Origin: Halococcus saccharolyticus DSM 5350
GTDB lineage: Archaea; Halobacteriota; Halobacteria; Halobacteriales; Halococcaceae
Assembly (NCBI RefSeq): GCF_000336915.1
Contig: NZ_AOMD01000021.1
Location: 1-64,000 of the forward strand
DNA: 64,000 nucleotides
Direction of reading: 5' to 3'
In this document: positions 17,299 through 26,216 of the stretch, piece by piece
Numbering within the stretch: position 1 is the stretch's first letter
Layout: every line of letters starts with the position of its first letter
Made by a program: the position numbers and the translations under genes
Notes under the pieces: model-generated
Databases searched by the model: none
Told to the model about the DNA's origin: nothing
Seen by the model: the letters and a program-made list of their open reading frames with translations, nothing else

Positions 17299-18816
17299 TC
17301 ACGTCACTGTCTCCCAGATGAGATCGGCGCTGTTTCGCGCCCCCTCGAGCATCAGTTGGGTGATGTCGACGCTGGCGGAGAAGTAGGGGAGCACGACCGA
17401 GAGGAAGAGGAAACTCGCGACGATGCTCCCGACGTTGGTCAGCGCGACCACCGCGATCAATCGGAAGAGAGCGACCTCCTGGAGCCGATCGAGGAGTTCG
17501 GGGATCGGGGCCTCCTCGTCACCGAGGATCTCGTTCAGCGTGCTGATGTCGCCGATGTTTACGTCCAGATAGCGGAGCTCGACGTAGCCCGCGAACCAGC
17601 CGGGTGCGAGCAGCGGGTTCACGCTGGTGAGCCACGCCACCAACCCCCCGACACCGGCACTGGTCCAGTGTGCGCCTGCGACGCGGGCGAGTGCGGCCGC
17701 AAAGACGCCGTTGATGAGGAACCACGCGCCGAACAGCCGGAGGAGGAACTCGTTGCGCGCGCCAGCCATCGCGAGCAGGACGAAGAAGGCGAGAAAGCCG
17801 AGCGTGAACAGGTAGCCGACGATCTTGTAGGGAGAGAACCGGACGCTTGATTCCCGACCGACGAGTTCCTCCTGCGGTGGCAGGAGCTCCGGATCGTCGA
17901 GGTAGCGCTCGATCCCGCTTTGGTGGCCTGCACCGACCACCGCGACCACGCGGTGGCCCGCCTTGCGGAGTTCCACGAGCCGGTGGGCGATGAACGCGTC
18001 GCGCTCGTCGATCAGCGCCTCCGCACCGCCCGGCGAAAAGGCTCGGAACTCCTCCAACATCGCGCCGACGACGTCCGCGTCGGTCAGGTCCTCCATCGCC
18101 AGCTCCTCCTGTTCGCCCTCCTCGGGGGCAGTCAGCACGAACAGGCCGAGAAAGAGCAGTGCGACGCCGAGACCCAGGGCGCTCCCGACCAAGAGGAAAT
18201 CGACCGCCGAGGCGACGAATCCGGGCAGTGCGAGACCAGATGGGATGACGAGTGGGCCGAACAGCGCCTCCAGCGGAAAGCCGACGATCGCTCCCACCGA
18301 GAGGCCGAGTCCGAGCGCGACCGCTGATGGCGGGGCAAACGCCAGCGGGAGGCTCGACAACATCCGGAGTTTCTCGATCCCGGTCATCCGGGTCCAGAAC
18401 CGTTGGACCGTCACCTGGATATCGCGATCGACGAGCGCTATCCCGAGGCCGAGGTCTTCGGCGGTCTCGATCGCCGCGAGCATGTCCGCCCCGGGCGTGA
18501 TGTCGAACTCGTCGCCGAGCCTGGTCTGCACGTACGAAAGCAGCCAGTACGCGAGGAACTGAAAGACGGTGTTCCCGCGGAGGAGGTCGCCGGCGTCGAG
18601 ATCGTCGGGCTCTTCGCCTTTCATCTGGCGGTAGCGTCCCTCGTCGATCTCGACCGCCACGATGTCCGGCCGCTCGTCGGCGATGGTGCGCTCGACCTCG
18701 TCGACGCTGTCGGCCGAGACGTGGGCAGTGCCGACGACCCGGACGCTGCCCGGTCCGGCTCCAGCGGCGGAGCCGGAACCGGAATCAGCGTCCCCGGTCG
18801 TCGCTGAATCGCTCAT
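17299..18816 (-). CDS. TraB/PrgY family membrane protein
   Basis: This is a 505-aa TraB-domain protein. The N-terminal domain has the conserved VGTAHVS motif near residue 30 and VAVEIDEGRYRQM near 60. A late GAGHQSG motif is near residue 300, followed by several membrane spans in the C-terminal 200 residues. TraB/GumN proteins are proposed metalloprotease-like or pheromone-shutdown proteins; the archaeal role is unknown. I chose the second of two nearby ATGs because a TATA-like GGTAAGAAACC (18836-18846) then sits about 25 bases upstream. Starting at 18828 would add four residues. Confidence 0.88.
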   Translation of the reverse strand: MSDSATTGDADSGSGSAAGAGPGSVRVVGTAHVSADSVDEVERTIADERPDIVAVEIDEGRYRQMKGEEPDDLDAGDLLRGNTVFQFLAYWLLSYVQTRLGDEFDITPGADMLAAIETAEDLGLGIALVDRDIQVTVQRFWTRMTGIEKLRMLSSLPLAFAPPSAVALGLGLSVGAIVGFPLEALFGPLVIPSGLALPGFVASAVDFLLVGSALGLGVALLFLGLFVLTAPEEGEQEELAMEDLTDADVVGAMLEEFRAFSPGGAEALIDERDAFIAHRLVELRKAGHRVVAVVGAGHQSGIERYLDDPELLPPQEELVGRESSVRFSPYKIVGYLFTLGFLAFFVLLAMAGARNEFLLRLFGAWFLINGVFAAALARVAGAHWTSAGVGGLVAWLTSVNPLLAPGWFAGYVELRYLDVNIGDISTLNEILGDEEAPIPELLDRLQEVALFRLIAVVALTNVGSIVASFLFLSVVLPYFSASVDITQLMLEGARNSADLIWETVT

Positions 18817-18828
18817 TGGCGAATCCAT

Positions 18829-19218
18829 GGACCCCGGTTTCTTACCCCTGTCGGGATCGATGTTCGCCGTCGGTTTGCCGTTGCCGGCGAACGGGTTCGT
18901 CGTGCAGGCGCTCGGCCGTCACCGAGTCAGCAGCACGATCCGGGATGTCGTGGAATCGGGATCACTGACGATGGCACGCGACAAGCGGAAGCCTACGGCT
19001 GTCGCTGCGGGATCTCGTTTCGTGAAAGCGCGGGAGGGATACGGACAGACGATGCCACGCCGTCGTCACCTCCCGCGTTCCGACTGGCGATGACTACGCC
19101 AATCGGGTACGTTCATATTTCGTATACTGTGAAGAAGTTTTCGACACAGTACGGCAGCGAGTAAGACGATACGTGGACGAACACAACGGCGAGGGGCAGG
19201 GATTCGCGTGGTCGTCGC
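18829..19218. other. Intergenic region with a TACTGTG/CACAGTA inverted repeat
   Basis: This is a gap of about 390 bases with no convincing gene; the plus-strand open frame in it lacks haloarchaeal amino-acid composition. The TraB promoter is at its left end. At 19125-19151 a 7-bp inverted repeat (TACTGTG, 13-base spacer, CACAGTA) lies in an AT-richer stretch, possibly an operator or a hairpin. It is downstream of the thioesterase gene. Confidence 0.4.
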
Positions 19219-19659
19219 TTACTGGCCCTCGCCGGCGAGGGCTTCATCCCGTAGGCGTTCGCCCCTGTCGGAGCTGACACCGAGTTCGGGGACGGTCGTC
19301 GGCTCGCGGTCGTCGTCGATGGCGACGTACACGAAGTACGATTCCGTTGCTTTCTGCTGCTTTCCGTTCCGGAGGTTTTCCCGGTAGACCTGTAGCCTGA
19401 CTCGCACGCTCGTTCGCCCGGCACGGTAGACGTACGACTTGATGAGCGACGTATCGCCGACCTGGATCGGTCGCTCGAAATCGACTTGATTGATCCGAGC
19501 GGTGACACACGAGTTGCCGGCGAACCGCATCGCGCTCATCGCGCCAACCTCGTCCATCCACTTCAGGACGTGACCACCGTGGGCGGTCTGGAGGTTGTTC
19601 GCGTGGTTCGGTTGGACCATGACCCGGTTCTCGATGTACGTCTCTTCCACGTCGATCAT
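19219..19659 (-). CDS. Acyl-CoA thioesterase, hotdog fold
   Basis: This is a 146-aa hotdog-fold thioesterase of the YciA/BACH group, predicted to hydrolyse acyl-CoA. The conserved block NHANNLQTAHGGHVLKWMDE near residue 20 contains the catalytic Asp/Glu and the CoA-binding HGG. The VTARINQVDFERPIQVGD strand is typical. A single hotdog domain implies a hexamer. The final ten residues are a weakly conserved charged tail. No operon partners are evident. Confidence 0.88.
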   Translation of the reverse strand: MIDVEETYIENRVMVQPNHANNLQTAHGGHVLKWMDEVGAMSAMRFAGNSCVTARINQVDFERPIQVGDTSLIKSYVYRAGRTSVRVRLQVYRENLRNGKQQKATESYFVYVAIDDDREPTTVPELGVSSDRGERLRDEALAGEGQ

Positions 19660-19777
19660 GACGGCCGTTCGGCCACGATCGGAATGAGCCTGCTGGATTC
19701 CGCCGGCGTCCGTGTTTGGTCGCCGTTCGCCGACCGTGGCGAAGAACGCTTATCCGCAACGCTCGCTACGCTCCGGT

Positions 19778-20233
19778 ATGAGCCTCGACGTCGAGACGCC
19801 ACCACCGCCCGAGCTCGCCACCGGCGTCGACGCCGACGCGTACGACGATGCCGACGTGGGTGGCGACGAGTACCGCCGCGAGGAACTCGCCGGGTTTCTC
19901 GCCGAGGGCGCGTGGGAGGAGGCGTTCACGGCGTGGCGGGCCGAGACAGACGTGACCGAGACCGAGTTCGCCATCGTCCGCGACCTCGATCTCCTCGCCC
20001 GATTCGACTTCTTCTGGGATGACTTCGCCGATCGGGTGGGGTATCACGCGCCCGGTCTGCCCGAAGACTGGAAGGAACGCGACCTCCACCCTGATCTCGA
20101 CTCGTGGCAGCGGGTGTCGTCGATCAACGCCGGGCTGACCGAACTCGGTCAGACCGTCTGTGACGTGCTGAAGAGCGAGTACATCGACTGGGAGGCCGAC
20201 TACGACGCACCCGACGACCTTCCGGATTTCTGA
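19778..20233 (+). CDS. Conserved haloarchaeal hypothetical protein
   Basis: This is a 151-aa acidic cytoplasmic protein with no membrane segment. The frame is open upstream, but the ATG at 19778 is preceded by a TTATCC promoter-like stretch near position -27 and gives a clean start MSLDVETPPPPELA. Distinctive features are many aromatic residues (FDFFWDDFADRVGYH) and a late SSINAGLTELGQTVCDVLKS helix. I do not recognise a characterised family. Its end nearly touches the convergent zinc-ribbon gene. Confidence 0.75.
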   Translation: MSLDVETPPPPELATGVDADAYDDADVGGDEYRREELAGFLAEGAWEEAFTAWRAETDVTETEFAIVRDLDLLARFDFFWDDFADRVGYHAPGLPEDWKERDLHPDLDSWQRVSSINAGLTELGQTVCDVLKSEYIDWEADYDAPDDLPDF

Positions 20234-20377
20234 TTACTCACGCGAGACTGCGAGGTTTTGGAGCGGACCACCGCACTCCGGACACGGTCCGCTCTCCTCG
20301 TTACCAGCCACCCGGTTGTGACAGTCCATGCACTCGTGGTACGATTCCTCCGGGCGATACGGGTCGGTTCTGACCAT
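20234..20377 (-). CDS. Rubrerythrin-like zinc-ribbon micro-protein
   Basis: This is a 47-residue protein with two CxxC-type knuckles: ECMDCHN near residue 15 and GPCPECGG near residue 31. Such rubredoxin/rubrerythrin-like micro-proteins are common in haloarchaea and probably bind zinc; their function is mostly unknown. It begins MVRTDPYRPEESYHEC. The gene is AT-moderate and is followed upstream by an AT-rich 260-base gap. Confidence 0.75.
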   Translation of the reverse strand: MVRTDPYRPEESYHECMDCHNRVAGNEESGPCPECGGPLQNLAVSRE

Positions 20378-20641
20378 GCATCTCCGACGACACCGATCAA
20401 TTAAAGTGCTATGCTATAACACGCCAATGATGTGCAAATTCACTAAACATGTATACACATCATAGAACACCGACAACGACGTTCATCTCTCGACAGACGA
20501 CGGAAAATAACTGTCATTCGTTCAATGCTCGTCGGGTTGGATACGACTTTGAGCATCTCCGCACTCCTGATGGGAGTCGTGACCAGCGTCGGCGGATGAT
20601 CCGACCGAGTGGTTAAGAGCTATCGTGTCGTACGGAAGCAC

Positions 20642-20809
20642 ATGAGTGCTGATCTCGTACCGCCACGCGAACGCGAGTGTGTACGGTGTGGCCGACAGGA
20701 AGCCTGGGATGAGGACGCGTCGACGTGGACGATCGACGACGATGCGGTCGGTCGCGTCTACTGCGTTCACGAATGGGATATCAACGGAGAGTACAGTCCG
20801 TTTCGATAG
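20642..20809 (+). CDS. HEWD family micro-protein
   Basis: This is a 55-residue haloarchaeal protein named for its C-terminal HEWD motif (YCVHEWDINGEYSPF). A CVRCGRQEAW pair of cysteines near residue 15 and a Cys before HEWD suggest metal binding. A TATA-like GGTTAAGA box lies about 28 bases upstream of the ATG at 20642, which decides this start over an in-frame GTG 11 codons earlier. Function unknown. Confidence 0.8.
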   Translation: MSADLVPPRERECVRCGRQEAWDEDASTWTIDDDAVGRVYCVHEWDINGEYSPFR

Positions 20810-20946
20810 CACTGGTGGTTGTGCTCCGCTCTGACGTGATTCTTGCCAACTTTCGACACCTTGTGGATGTTCCTGAGACGACAGCGGTGTCTCGCTGCCA
20901 CGTCCAGTCCGCCAACAGTTAAGTCCCCGTCGGCGTATGGCCGGGT

Positions 20947-21243
20947 ATGGATGCGACGCCAGCGGAGATCGGCTCGCTTGTCGGCCGCGAGGTGTATTCG
21001 AACAACGGTGTGTTCGTCGGTGAGGTCGAAGACGTCCGTATCGACCTCGATCACGAGGTCGTCACGGGGATCGCGGTCGGGGGACTCAATCGGGAAGTGC
21101 TCGGCGGACGCGCGCGCAACGCCGGCGGCGTCATCGTCCCGTTCCGGTGGGTGCGCTCGGTCGGTGACATCGTGCTCGTCAACGACGTCATCGAGCGCCT
21201 CCGCGAACCCGAGACTGAAAGCGAGACGGAAGCGACCGCCTAG
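20947..21243 (+). CDS. PRC-barrel domain protein
   Basis: This is a 98-aa protein with a single PRC-barrel: IGSLVGREVYSNNGVFVGEVEDVRIDL, then VIVPFRWVRSVGDIVLV. Stand-alone archaeal PRC-barrel proteins are linked to RNA metabolism and, more recently, to cell-division proteins (CdpB family); the role of this copy is not evident. The TATA-like AGTTAAGT about 28 bases upstream supports leaderless transcription. The stop overlaps the convergent TrkA-DHH gene by four bases. Confidence 0.85.
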   Translation: MDATPAEIGSLVGREVYSNNGVFVGEVEDVRIDLDHEVVTGIAVGGLNREVLGGRARNAGGVIVPFRWVRSVGDIVLVNDVIERLREPETESETEATA

Positions 21244-22679
21244 CTCCCGTTCTCGTCGACGCCCATCGCCGCGAACAGCTTTCTCCGGACTGCTTCCTCG
21301 GTGAGCTGAAGCAGCGTCTCGCGGTTGTCGTCGCTGGTCTCGATCCCGGTGAAGATCCCGAGCGGGATGGCGACGGTCGCGTCGGTCGAGTGGCCCACGG
21401 CCTCGCCGATGTCCTCGAAGGCGTCTTCGAGGATGTTCCGGATGTTGAGCCGGATGTCCTTCGAGCGCGCCGAGAGGGTGATGCGCTCGTCGTCGATCGC
21501 GAACACCGCGGTCGTGGTGACACCCTCCAGATTCAGGAGATGTTGGGCGGCCTGGCTGAGCGCGTCACGGTCGTGGATGAACCCCGCGTTCGAGACGAGA
21601 TGCGAGCCCCGCACCTCCCGATTGCGGATGGCCTCGGCGAGCACGTCGAGCGTCTCGGGGCTCATCGATGGCGACTCGACCTGCTCTAGGGTGTCGTGGT
21701 CGGCGAACGGGTAGAGATACGAGGCCGCCGTCAGATCCGCTGGAGTCGTATCGCGCTTGAAGTCCAGCGTCTCGGCACGGATGCCGTAGAGCAGCGCGGT
21801 CGCGACGGTGTCGTCGAGCCCGAGGTCGAACTCCTGGACGTACTTGGTCAGGATCGTCGAGGTCGAGGAGACGTTCGAGCGCACGTCCGTAAACGCCGCC
21901 TCGTAGTCGGTGTCGGGTTCGTTGTGATCGATCAGGATGTCGACCGGGCGCTCGATCTCGCGTTCCATCGAGCGGGCGTGATCGACCAGCGCGAGCGTGT
22001 CGTACCCATCGAAATCGACCTCGTCGCGCGCGAGCAGTTCGACGCCGATCAGGTTGACGAACGCTCGATCCTCCTGGTGGCCGATCTCGCCGTCGTAGAG
22101 GATGTCAGCCTCGATCCCGCGGGCCTCGGCGATCGCCCGGAACGCGACCGCGCTCGCGATCGAGTCCGGGCCCGGGTTGTCGTGGGCGAGGATCGCGAGT
22201 TTCGACTCGGTCGCGTCGATGACGTCCGCGAGCTGGCCCGCCTTGTGTTCGAGTTCGCCGGTTTCGAGCGCCCGGAGCGCGGCGTCGGCGATCACCTGGG
22301 AGGGGTTGATGACGGCGTCCGCGCCCGCCTCCCGGAGTTCGTCGGCGGTGACCGGATCGGAGGCCCGCGCGACGACGAACTGGTCGTCGCCGCGGTCGCG
22401 GATGCGTTCGACCGCGGCTTGGTTCGCCTCGATGTCGGTCGAGAGGATCAACACCACGTCGCGGTCCGCGACCGCCTCGGGAACCTCCTCGTCCGCGATG
22501 TCCGCGGTCTTCGCGTTCAGGTCCTGGTCACGCAGCGCCTCGACTCGGCCGTCGTCGGCGTCGATGATGAGAACGTCCTTGCCCTCGTCGGCGAGTTCCT
22601 CGGCGACGGCGTAGCCGACGCTGCCACAGCCGAGGATCGCGTACGTGGACATCGAGGCCATCGTGATGCCCGTGCTCAT
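21240..22679 (-). CDS. TrkA-N (RCK-type) and DHH phosphoesterase fusion
   Basis: This is a 479-aa two-domain protein. Residues 11-140 are a Rossmann RCK/TrkA-N domain (ILGCGSVGYAVAEELA), which binds NAD-type nucleotides. Residues 155-470 are a DHH-DHHA1 phosphoesterase with HDNPGPDSIAS, LVDHAR and LIDHNEPD metal motifs, the group that includes c-di-AMP and nanoRNA phosphodiesterases. The fusion suggests a nucleotide-responsive link between K+/redox sensing and cyclic dinucleotide turnover. A TATA-like box at 22701-22711 supports the start. The fusion type is shared among haloarchaea. Confidence 0.9.
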   Translation of the reverse strand: MSTGITMASMSTYAILGCGSVGYAVAEELADEGKDVLIIDADDGRVEALRDQDLNAKTADIADEEVPEAVADRDVVLILSTDIEANQAAVERIRDRGDDQFVVARASDPVTADELREAGADAVINPSQVIADAALRALETGELEHKAGQLADVIDATESKLAILAHDNPGPDSIASAVAFRAIAEARGIEADILYDGEIGHQEDRAFVNLIGVELLARDEVDFDGYDTLALVDHARSMEREIERPVDILIDHNEPDTDYEAAFTDVRSNVSSTSTILTKYVQEFDLGLDDTVATALLYGIRAETLDFKRDTTPADLTAASYLYPFADHDTLEQVESPSMSPETLDVLAEAIRNREVRGSHLVSNAGFIHDRDALSQAAQHLLNLEGVTTTAVFAIDDERITLSARSKDIRLNIRNILEDAFEDIGEAVGHSTDATVAIPLGIFTGIETSDDNRETLLQLTEEAVRRKLFAAMGVDENGS

Positions 22680-22700
22680 TACCTCCGGTCAGTCGTGGGG

Positions 22701-22711
22701 CTACTTTATTC
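22701..22711 (-). promoter_or_regulatory. TATA box of the TrkA-DHH gene
   Basis: The minus strand reads GAATAAAGTAG about 27 bases upstream of the ATG at 22679, fitting a near-leaderless transcript. A GGAGG just before the ATG is also visible. Confidence 0.5.
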
Positions 22712-22800
22712 CTGCAGTTCGTTCCGGCCCGTCTCGTGCGTGGCGGGCACGACTTCAAAGGAAACGTATTTGACTGGGGCCGGGTAATTCCGAATCGTCA

Positions 22801-22874
22801 GGGCCGGTAGCTCAGTTAGGCAGAGCATCTGACTCTTAATCAGACAGTCGGGGGTTCAAATCCCTCCCGGCCCG
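22801..22874 (+). tRNA. tRNA-Lys (anticodon CTT)
   Basis: This is a complete 74-nt cloverleaf. The acceptor GGGCCGG pairs with CCGGCCC, with a G discriminator. The D-arm contains AGCTCAGTTAGGCAGAGC, the anticodon stem is TCTGA/TCAGA with loop CTCTTAA (anticodon CTT), and the T-arm loop is TTCAAAT. No intron and no encoded CCA are present. Its last base directly abuts the stop codon of the convergent nuclease-MCM gene, a tight arrangement suggestive of past integration at the tRNA 3' end. Confidence 0.97.
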
Positions 22875-24515
22875 CTATGTTGTCCGAATGTGGTCTTTTT
22901 CGGGTTCGTACACCTCACCACGAGTTCGGAACTTCTCTATTAGATTTTTAGCCATTTCACGTTCAATACCCGCGTTTGCTGCGCTGTCGAGCACGTTCTC
23001 TATCGGTGCTCCATTGCTGGTTTCATCTTGAATCTCGGTGATTATTCTCTTCATTCCTTTTATTTCATCTCGATTATCATCTACAACCCCTGTTCCGACA
23101 GTATCGGTGTCAAATGGTACGGTTTCACAACTTATTTCGAGTGGAGAGAGCGTCTGGCTAGCAACTTCGACATCTTCCACAGTGACTGTGTCTGAGAGAC
23201 GCATCCGAGCACTTGCCTGCGCAGAAGCATGCAACGAACGGCTAGTCGAAATGCTCACATCTATGACGTCTGCTTCATTCCATCTTTCGATGATCTCTTC
23301 GGCTTTCATTTGGGCCTCGTCAGTCATTTGTGGCTTCGGAAACTTCCGAATAGAATAGGCGATATAGGCAGTCAAGTCGCTGATTGACAGAGTTTCGATT
23401 TTGGATGATTCCAGCCCAGTAAAGTTGCGGGGAAGTGTAATTTCACCTCGATCCGTGTTCAACCAGGCTTTGGCGTCGAACACCTCAAAAACCGCAGGCT
23501 GAAGTGGGATTTGTTCATCAAGTGATTCGTATTCGTCGACTTTTCCGTATTTTACTGTGGACGTTGCCAAACAAGAGAAATTGGCCTCATATTCATTATG
23601 ATGGTCCGCTTCAGTTGCAGTTACTCTCTGCTGTTCAAGTGGCTCAATGAGAGAATCTTTTCCGCTCAACTGAGCTATTCTGTCAAGGGCGACTACTCCG
23701 TTTGGACATTCAGTAAGTACGCCTCGATGTGTTCGTCCGCCGGAGTTGTATTTGCCGATAAGCCCACCTCTAGTCGCGGTACTGTAATTCACATACGTTG
23801 AAGGCTCTGCGAGGTTGAGCACCTCATCAAGCACTTCGGTTGCTCGGTCTCCTGCCTCGGTAATCAACAAAACGTGGAATGGATTGTCTCCACGAAAGAG
23901 TTGAAACGCAATCGCCAACTTAGCAGCCGGAGAGACAGGGTGACCAGATGGGATACTCTGAGTTAGGATCGAATACACATCATTGGTTTCGGCTAGTTCC
24001 GTGAATCGGATACGTTCTCCCTCAGTAATCGGTTGTTTGTCATTTATTCCTTCATTCGATTTATTGGCCTTTTGACTTCGGAGATTGATGTCTGAAGTGG
24101 CGTACCGCTCCAGTATATCGTTCGCGTCGGCCTCATTGACCAGAGAGATGATTGTATCGGGACCAACGAGCTTGACGTTTGCTTCCTTGGCAGACTCATG
24201 TGCTCCATCAGAAAATCCGCTCGTCGTCACCAGCAGAACTTCGTCTACATTTTGTTTGTGGTGCAGGTACGAATACTGCTGTACGTGACGGCGGAAAAGC
24301 TGGCCGCTTCGCTGCTTGGCCTGAATTAGCTTCTTTTGGCGATATGGTTCATCTCGCGTGGCGATAACGTCTATTCCGTCATCACCTGAGGCGACAGTTG
24401 TCGCCGTCTGCCACCCCAATCGTTCCCACAGTTCCGCAACAAAATCCTCGAAATCACGAGGGGTGATGGATGAAAGTGCCTCATAGAAATTTCCGACAGC
24501 TTCGTTCTCAGTCAT
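22875..24515 (-). CDS. Mrr-type nuclease fused to a catalytically degenerate MCM helicase
   Basis: This 546-aa protein is AT-rich relative to its neighbours. Residues 18-130 are an Mrr-like PD-(D/E)xK nuclease: FEDFVAELWERLGW, GDDGID (Asp49), IQAK (Gln65, Lys67), then LVTTSGFSDGA. Residues 170-460 follow an archaeal MCM ATPase module in order: ELAETNDVYSILTQSI, KLAIAFQLFRGD, then TEAGDRAT at the Walker A position (no GKS), GVVALDRI at Walker B, EPLEQQRV, KYGKVDEYE and EQIPLQPAVFEVFD at the arginine-finger site. The MCM lid and C-terminal winged helix are preserved, ending GEVYEPEKDHIRTT. The MCM N-terminal OB domain is absent. The ATG at 24515 fits a TATA box 29 bases upstream. Function unknown; probably defence- or element-related. 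Confidence 0.85.
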   Translation of the reverse strand: MTENEAVGNFYEALSSITPRDFEDFVAELWERLGWQTATTVASGDDGIDVIATRDEPYRQKKLIQAKQRSGQLFRRHVQQYSYLHHKQNVDEVLLVTTSGFSDGAHESAKEANVKLVGPDTIISLVNEADANDILERYATSDINLRSQKANKSNEGINDKQPITEGERIRFTELAETNDVYSILTQSIPSGHPVSPAAKLAIAFQLFRGDNPFHVLLITEAGDRATEVLDEVLNLAEPSTYVNYSTATRGGLIGKYNSGGRTHRGVLTECPNGVVALDRIAQLSGKDSLIEPLEQQRVTATEADHHNEYEANFSCLATSTVKYGKVDEYESLDEQIPLQPAVFEVFDAKAWLNTDRGEITLPRNFTGLESSKIETLSISDLTAYIAYSIRKFPKPQMTDEAQMKAEEIIERWNEADVIDVSISTSRSLHASAQASARMRLSDTVTVEDVEVASQTLSPLEISCETVPFDTDTVGTGVVDDNRDEIKGMKRIITEIQDETSNGAPIENVLDSAANAGIEREMAKNLIEKFRTRGEVYEPEKDHIRTT

Positions 24516-24539
24516 GAATGCTACATGAACGAGCAGACA

Positions 24540-24549
24540 CAATAAACGA
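24540..24549 (-). promoter_or_regulatory. TATA box of the nuclease-MCM fusion gene
   Basis: The minus strand reads ATCGTTTATT about 29 bases before the ATG at 24515. It favours that ATG over an upstream in-frame TTG. Confidence 0.5.
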
Positions 24550-24580
24550 TAGGGCGTCAGGTGTAGGTGATATTTCTGTA

Positions 24581-26065
24581 CTAACTATCCGGGCTGTAGT
24601 TCGGCGCTTCGTCGGTAATCACGACGTCGTGGGCGTGGCCCTCGGTCTGGCCCGCCGAGGAGACTCGGACGAACTCCGCACGGCGCTTGAACTCGGGGAT
24701 GGTTCCAGCACCCACGTAGCCCATCCCACTTTTCATCCCGCCGACGAGCTGGAAGAGTTCGCTCTCGACGCTGCCCTTGTACGGCGTCGCGGCCTCGACG
24801 CCCTCGGGAACGAAGTCCTCGTCCTCGTCGGCCTCCTTGAGATACCGATCGCCGCCGCCGGACTGCATCGCGCCAACCGAGCCCATCCCGCGGTACTGCT
24901 TGTAGCGCTTGCCGTTCATCGTGACCACGCGGCCGGGCGCTTCGTCGGTCCCAGCGAAGTACGATCCCAACATGACGGCGTCCGCACCCGCCGCGATCGC
25001 CTTGATCGCGTCGCCCGAGTAGCGGATACCGCCGTCGGCGATCACGGGAATGTCGTGCTGGCTGGCGACGTCGGCGACCTGGGCAACGGCGGTGATCTGG
25101 GGCATTCCCGCGCCCGTGACGACTCGGGTGGTGCAGATCGAGCCCGGACCGATGCCGACCTTGATCCCGTCGGCGAACTCGACGAGCTCTTGGGCGGCCT
25201 CACGCGTCCCGACATTGCCAACCACGACGTCGGCCTCGACGCCGGCGGCGAGTTCGCGCGCACTGTCGATCACGTTGCGGTTGTGGGCGTGCGCGCAGTC
25301 GATGAACAGCACGTCGGCGTCGGCCTCGTCGACCGCGGCGGCGCGCTCTTTTTCGAAGGGACCGACGGCGACCCCGACTCGCAGACGACCATCGGCGTCG
25401 CGCGCGGCGGTGTCGTACTCGCGGCGCTGGAGGATGCCCTGCATCGTCACCAATCCGACGAGTCGGTCGCCGTCGTCGACGATCGGGACGCGCTCGATCT
25501 TGTGCTCGTACATGAGTTCGAGCGCGTCGCGCGCGTCGACGTCCTCGGGAGCGGTGATGACCTCGTCGGTCATCGCCTCGCGGACTTCGTCGCGGTCGCC
25601 GACTTCGAGGTAGGGACGGATGTCGGTCCCGGAGATAATTCCCAACACCTCGCCGTCGTCGTCGACGACTGGCGCGCCGCTGACGCCCTCCTCGTCCATC
25701 ATCTCGTCGACCGCTCGCACCGTTTGATCGGGGCTCGCGGTAACGACCTCGCGGATGATGAGATCGTCGGCGCGCTTGACGCGCTCGACTTCGTCGACGA
25801 TCTCGTCGATGTCCATATTTCGGTGGAGCACACCGAGCCCGCCCCGGCGTGCCATCGCGATCGCGAGATCGCTCTCGGTGACGGTGTCCATCGCGGCCGA
25901 GAGCACAGGAACGGAGAGTTCGACCGATGTCGAGACACGCGTGGCCGTGTCGGCGTCGTCGGGCTCGACACGACTCTCCTTCGGCCGGAGCAACACGTCG
26001 TCGAACGTCAGCGCTTCCGGAACGCGGAGTTTCTCGGAGAAGGGTTCCGCTCTGTCGCTTACCAT
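24581..26065 (-). CDS. guaB: IMP dehydrogenase
   Basis: GuaB (494 aa) oxidises IMP to XMP with NAD+ in GMP synthesis. It has a TIM barrel interrupted by a CBS pair (about residues 95-210, [11 protein letters not shown] and [11 protein letters not shown]). The catalytic loop [16 protein letters not shown] carries the active cysteine, and the IMP-binding [22 protein letters not shown] and MGSVGAM motifs are present. I chose the second ATG (MVSDRAEPF) because a TTTTCA box then sits about 25 bases upstream. Confidence 0.97.
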   Translation of the reverse strand: MVSDRAEPFSEKLRVPEALTFDDVLLRPKESRVEPDDADTATRVSTSVELSVPVLSAAMDTVTESDLAIAMARRGGLGVLHRNMDIDEIVDEVERVKRADDLIIREVVTASPDQTVRAVDEMMDEEGVSGAPVVDDDGEVLGIISGTDIRPYLEVGDRDEVREAMTDEVITAPEDVDARDALELMYEHKIERVPIVDDGDRLVGLVTMQGILQRREYDTAARDADGRLRVGVAVGPFEKERAAAVDEADADVLFIDCAHAHNRNVIDSARELAAGVEADVVVGNVGTREAAQELVEFADGIKVGIGPGSICTTRVVTGAGMPQITAVAQVADVASQHDIPVIADGGIRYSGDAIKAIAAGADAVMLGSYFAGTDEAPGRVVTMNGKRYKQYRGMGSVGAMQSGGGDRYLKEADEDEDFVPEGVEAATPYKGSVESELFQLVGGMKSGMGYVGAGTIPEFKRRAEFVRVSSAGQTEGHAHDVVITDEAPNYSPDS

Positions 26066-26216
26066 GTAAACGGTCACCGTCCCGGCATGAAAAACGTTGC
26101 GAGACCGGGTGTCGAATCGATCCGTTCTCGGACGACTGTGGCACGCAACCCACTCTCCAGGGTCGTGTGGCCACGCCTCACGGAACGTTTATTCACGTCT
26201 CCCAGTATTTCCTGGT

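Noticed and set aside
18829-19093. Plus-strand ORF in the TraB-thioesterase gap
   Set aside because: Composition is not acidic, no start signal or family pattern, and the frame simply continues from the antisense of the TraB gene.
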